Positions 1 through 64,000 of a DNA stretch of 64,000 nt are shown one piece after another. The number at the start of each line of letters is the position of its first letter. Within the stretch, counting starts at the first letter, position 1. The stretch is from Scylla paramamosain (lineage: Eukaryota > Arthropoda > Malacostraca > Decapoda > Portunidae), in assembly GCF_035594125.1 (NCBI RefSeq), contig NC_087191.1, positions 5,466,967 through 5,530,966 on the forward strand, written 5' to 3'. Position numbers and translations under genes: made by a program. A model generated the notes under the pieces. That model did not search any database. It was not told the origin of the DNA and saw only the letters and a program-made list of their open reading frames with translations.

Positions 1-932
1 AAAATATTCGGCCATAAGGTAAGGCTATTCTGGTCTGCGTGCTGACACTATTGATGCTGAGGCACTTCCAAAGTAGAGATGTATCATTTTCGACTGAACA
101 AGTATTATTTTCCTTTGCCTCATCATGTAGTCGTTTTCAGAGGCGGTAATGGCCACGGAATAAAAAATAGAATTTACTAAACCAAGGCTTAATGTGACTT
201 TTAACATCTCCCTTGTTTCTGGCACGTCACCACAGTTATTCACATTCTGTGCTTAGAGCAGCATTCTTCAACAATTCAAGACTCTGTTCCTCAGACATAT
301 CAGCCGTTCTCTTGATGTGTATTCCCTTAAATAAGTCCTCAGCATAGGCTGCTCAGCCGCTAATATGGCCGCCGCCAGCAGCTTCAGCAAATATCTTCTA
401 CTATAACCCCCAACTCCGTACCCATGTAACCCAGATCATGATCCGGTTCACTCAGATCAGTGATCTGAAATGGATTACAGTAAATAGAAGACGCCTTTTA
501 ATAATAACCTTGATATTCAAGTAAAAGAAAAAAATACTGTCAGTGAAAACTTCAACTCTTCTCTCAGTGGTCTCTTTAAAAATGTGATTCAAAACATCCA
601 CCAAAACATTTTTATAAGTACGAGGACAAGCCGTAAAGTGGCGTCAGATTTGCTTCAGAAAATACCCCTCACTACTGAATGGGGGAATCTTCAATGTATC
701 ATACTCTTTAGCTCAATGTTGAATTTTCCCTACGCATTATTTTCCTGGCGACGACGTGCTGATGACGCGTCAGTGGGACCTTGTTTGCGAGCGACGTGCC
801 TTGTATTCCACTACCTTCTCAGTGAGTCATCTGCTGCGAACCATCAGCTCTCTTTGTCAAGGCCTGGTGATAGACGTGTGAGTGTTCGGTCTTCTGCTCG
901 CCGCTAACATTTCTTCCGTATTATATGGCAAG

Positions 933-992
<60 letters not shown>

Positions 993-1539
993 CAGCAAGA
1001 GAGAAATTGAGTATTTGTGTTTGTACTGGTACACGAAAACATGGCTAGTTAGATCACTAGAATTTAAGGATTAAAGATTTAAAGAATGAGGAGAGCTTAA
1101 AATAACTGCTTTATTACTTTAACATAACTGTAACATCATTATCACTCATTTAACTTCGAACATACCTTTAAAGTAATGTTAGTTTTATTCTACTTATTTT
1201 CACGTAACTGTAACCATTATTATCAAGCATTTGAATTGAAACATATCTTTAAGTAGTGTTAGTGTTATTTTTGTGAGTGGGCAACATTGTGGCCGCCTTA
1301 CTTGGCCATAAGTCCGGCATATAGGAGCTAGTAAAATGTTAGCAATTAAATTTGTGTCTCTAGATGAAGTGGTGGGTGATAGGAGAAGCAACACGCCGTC
1401 AGTGCAAAATCAAAAGAAATCTTTAAGAGATTTGATAGATATTCGTATATGGATAGGGATGATGGGTGAACATATGTATGCTTTGTACAGGGAATGTCAT
1501 ACGTAGGTCAACAGACTATTTATTTTCATACGGCCACAG
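1..1539. other. Intron or upstream sequence with no recognisable gene
   Basis: This AT-rich stretch leads to exon A. It holds a (TC)n tract at about 936-990 and short open frames with no recognisable domain. The missing upstream transporter exon (expected to end in the MFS G...D-R motif) is not visible here, so this is presumably intron. Confidence 0.5.
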
Positions 1540-61912
<60,373 letters not shown>

Positions 61913-61921
61913 AGGAGGAGG

Positions 61922-64000
61922 CAGTAGACACCTGCCGAAACGATAATTACTCCCAGTGAGGTCTAAAGCACTGTTCAGGGGGTGCTGTGAACTTATCATT
62001 AAACCCAGCTGTGACCTCACTAAACGTTTCCTTTTGTGTCTAACAACACAAGGGGGCAGTCACAGCCTGCCCTCTAAAGACAACTCTCTTCCTCCACACA
62101 AAACTACAAGCACCTAATAACACACACACCCTTCACTCAAAAATTTTTAAATCATCATGGCGACTCCTACACCGGCCTCGGAGTCCCCATCTAGGGAGGG
62201 GACCATAAATGTCCCCAGGTCGGACTGCCTTTCTGTCGACGCCCCTAAGTGTCTTGACACCCCGCTCAACTTTTTCTTCATTAACTTCTGCAACATTTGC
62301 GGTCTAAGATCTAATTTTCAATCTGTATAACACCACCTCTCCTCTTCTAAACCTCATCTTCTTTTCCTCACTGAAACTCAGGTGTCTGAGGCAACTGACA
62401 GTAGCCCCTTTTCTGTTCCATCCTACTTTCTCTATCCTCATTTTCGATCCAAAGCTGGATGCTGCGTTTATGTGCGCAATGACTTAACCTGCTCTCGTGC
62501 CCACGCTCTTGAATCTTCCGAGTTTTCCACCATCTGGCTACGACTACAGAGTCACTCTCATACTAAATTTATCTGTGCTGTATACCTCTCTCCTAACTCC
62601 TCTGACTATAAGATATTCTTTGACTACTTAACTTCCAAAGTGGACCACATTCTGACCCTCTTCCCTTTTGCAGAGATCTCCATTCTTGGAGACTTCAATG
62701 TTCACCACCAGCTTTGGCTTTCCTCTCCCTTTACTGACCATCCAGGTGAACTAGCCTACAACTTTGCTATCCTCCATGGCCTAGAGCAATTGGTGCAACA
62801 CCCTACTCGTATTCCTGACCGTCTTGGAGATAAGCCCAACATTCTTGACCTTTTCCTGACCTCTAATCCTTCTGCTTATGCTGTCACCCTTTCTTCTCCG
62901 TTGGGCTCCTCCGATCACAATCTCATATCTTTATCTTGTCCTATCACTCCAATCCCTCCTCAGGATCCACCTAAGCGAAGGTGCCTCTGGCGTTTTGCCT
63001 CTGCTAGTTGGGGGGACCTGAGTAGGTATTTTGCTGATTTTTCTTGGAATGATTACTGCTTCCGTGTCAGAGACCCGTCTTTGTGTGCTGAGCGCATAAC
63101 AGAGGTGATAGTGCCTGGCATGGAGGCATACATTCCACACTCTTTTTCTCGTCCTAAACCTTCTAGACCTTGGTTTAACACAGCTTGTTCTCGTGCTATA
63201 CATGATAGAGAGGTGGCCCACAAAAGGTACTTAAGCCTTCCATCACCAGAATCTCATGCACTTTATATTTCTGCCCGGAACCATGCCAAGTCTGTTCTCC
63301 AACTAGCCAAAAACTCCTTCATTAACAGAAAATGTCAAAACCTTTCAAGATCTAACTCCCCTCGTGATTTCTGGCATCTAGCCAAAAATATCTCCAATAA
63401 CTTTGCTTCTTCTTCTTTCCCTCCTCTACGTCAACCAGATGGCACCACTGCTATCACATCTATTTCTAAAGCTGAACTCTTTGCTCAAACCTTTGCTAAA
63501 AACTCTACCTTGGATGATTCTGGGCTTGTTCCTCCCTCTCCTCCACCCTCTGACTACCTCATGCCACCTATTCTTCGCAATGATGTTTTCCATGCCCTCG
63601 CTGGCCTAAACCCTCGGAAGGCTTATGGACCTGATGGGGTCCCTCCTATTGTTCTCCGAAACTGTGCCTCCGTGCTAGCACCTTGCCTAGTCAAACTCTT
63701 TCAGCTCTGTCTGTCAACATCTACCTTTCCTTCTTGCTGGAAGTTTGCCTACATTCAACCTGTTCCTAAAAAGGGTGACCGTTCTAATCCCTCAAATTAC
63801 CGTCCTATTGCTTTAATTTCCAGCCTATCTAAAGTTTTTGAATCTATCCTCAACAGGAAGATTCTTAAACATCTATCACCTCACAACCTTCTATCTGATC
63901 GCCAGTATGGGTTCCGTCAAGGCCGCTCTACTGGTGATCTTCTGGCTTTCCTTACTGAGTCTTGGTCATCCTCTTTTAGAGATTTTGGTGAAACTTTTGC
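61922..64000 (+). mobile_element. Jockey-type LINE copy J5, runs off the window
   Basis: Has a 5' untranslated region like that of J4 (cacctgccgaaacgataatt), then ATGGCGACTCCTACACC (start of the polymerase ORF). The endonuclease follows (one stop near 62328; [14 protein letters not shown] and SDHNLISLS intact), then the linker ([14 protein letters not shown]) and the RT N-terminus: [39 protein letters not shown] and [14 protein letters not shown] small deletion is seen near 63570 relative to J3. The palm and C-terminus lie beyond base 64000. Confidence 0.92.

Overview
The window reads as intronic, repeat-dominated DNA from a decapod crustacean nuclear genome. A swimming-crab-like (portunid) genome is my best guess, because the most abundant LINE here looks like one I associate with those assemblies; that is recall and was not searched. 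Long dinucleotide tracts, many LINE fragments, two Ty3/gypsy families and spliced protein-coding exons exclude bacteria, phage or organelle. I found no rRNA, tRNA or CRISPR array.

The one host gene is a membrane transporter of the SLC22 (organic cation/anion, MFS) type on the + strand. Six internal exons at 1540-1694, 2644-2812, 29702-29849, 30065-30312, 47421-47593 and 59734-59918 have AG/GT borders and mutually compatible phases, and together encode about 359 residues from the TM2-TM3 loop to about TM11. The first exons lie left of the window and the last exons right of it or unseen. Introns are 949, 26889, 215, 17108 and 12140 bp. Several splice sites abut long microsatellites; one acceptor uses a CT tract of about 100 bp as its polypyrimidine tract.

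Intron 2813-29701 holds a degraded LINE with RNase H (3303-4404), a jockey-type LINE (5973-9972) broken by CR1/L2-like pieces, and a large inverted arrangement. In that arrangement two copies of a composite (gypsy LTR, primer-binding-like leader, LINE 'K') face each other around two opposed copies of another LINE ('R', 15345-18940 minus and 21791-24111 plus). Between them lie a GC-rich tandem-repeat island (14090-15344) and a 33-bp minisatellite that encodes a charged 11-residue repeat (about 19020-19560).

Intron 30313-47420 holds a candidate LTR fragment, a head-to-head jockey-type pair (32318-35810), a CR1/L2-like element with an SGNH-esterase-like ORF1 fused to the 5' half of a jockey-type LINE (36768-42090), and LINE 'N' split by a TIR DNA transposon (42493-44749) with THAP-like and SAP-like ORFs. 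Intron 47594-59733 holds a decayed but structurally complete Ty3/gypsy element with both LTRs (47773-55295), a PIF/Harbinger remnant with TTA duplications (55946-56694) inside a LINE with restriction-like endonuclease, further LINE fragments, and very long AT tracts including a perfect palindrome. After the last exon come unassigned intron, more AT tracts and a jockey-type LINE running off the right edge (about 61920-64000).

Apart from the transporter exons, nothing looks like a functioning gene. All mobile-element ORFs carry stops, frameshifts or deletions.
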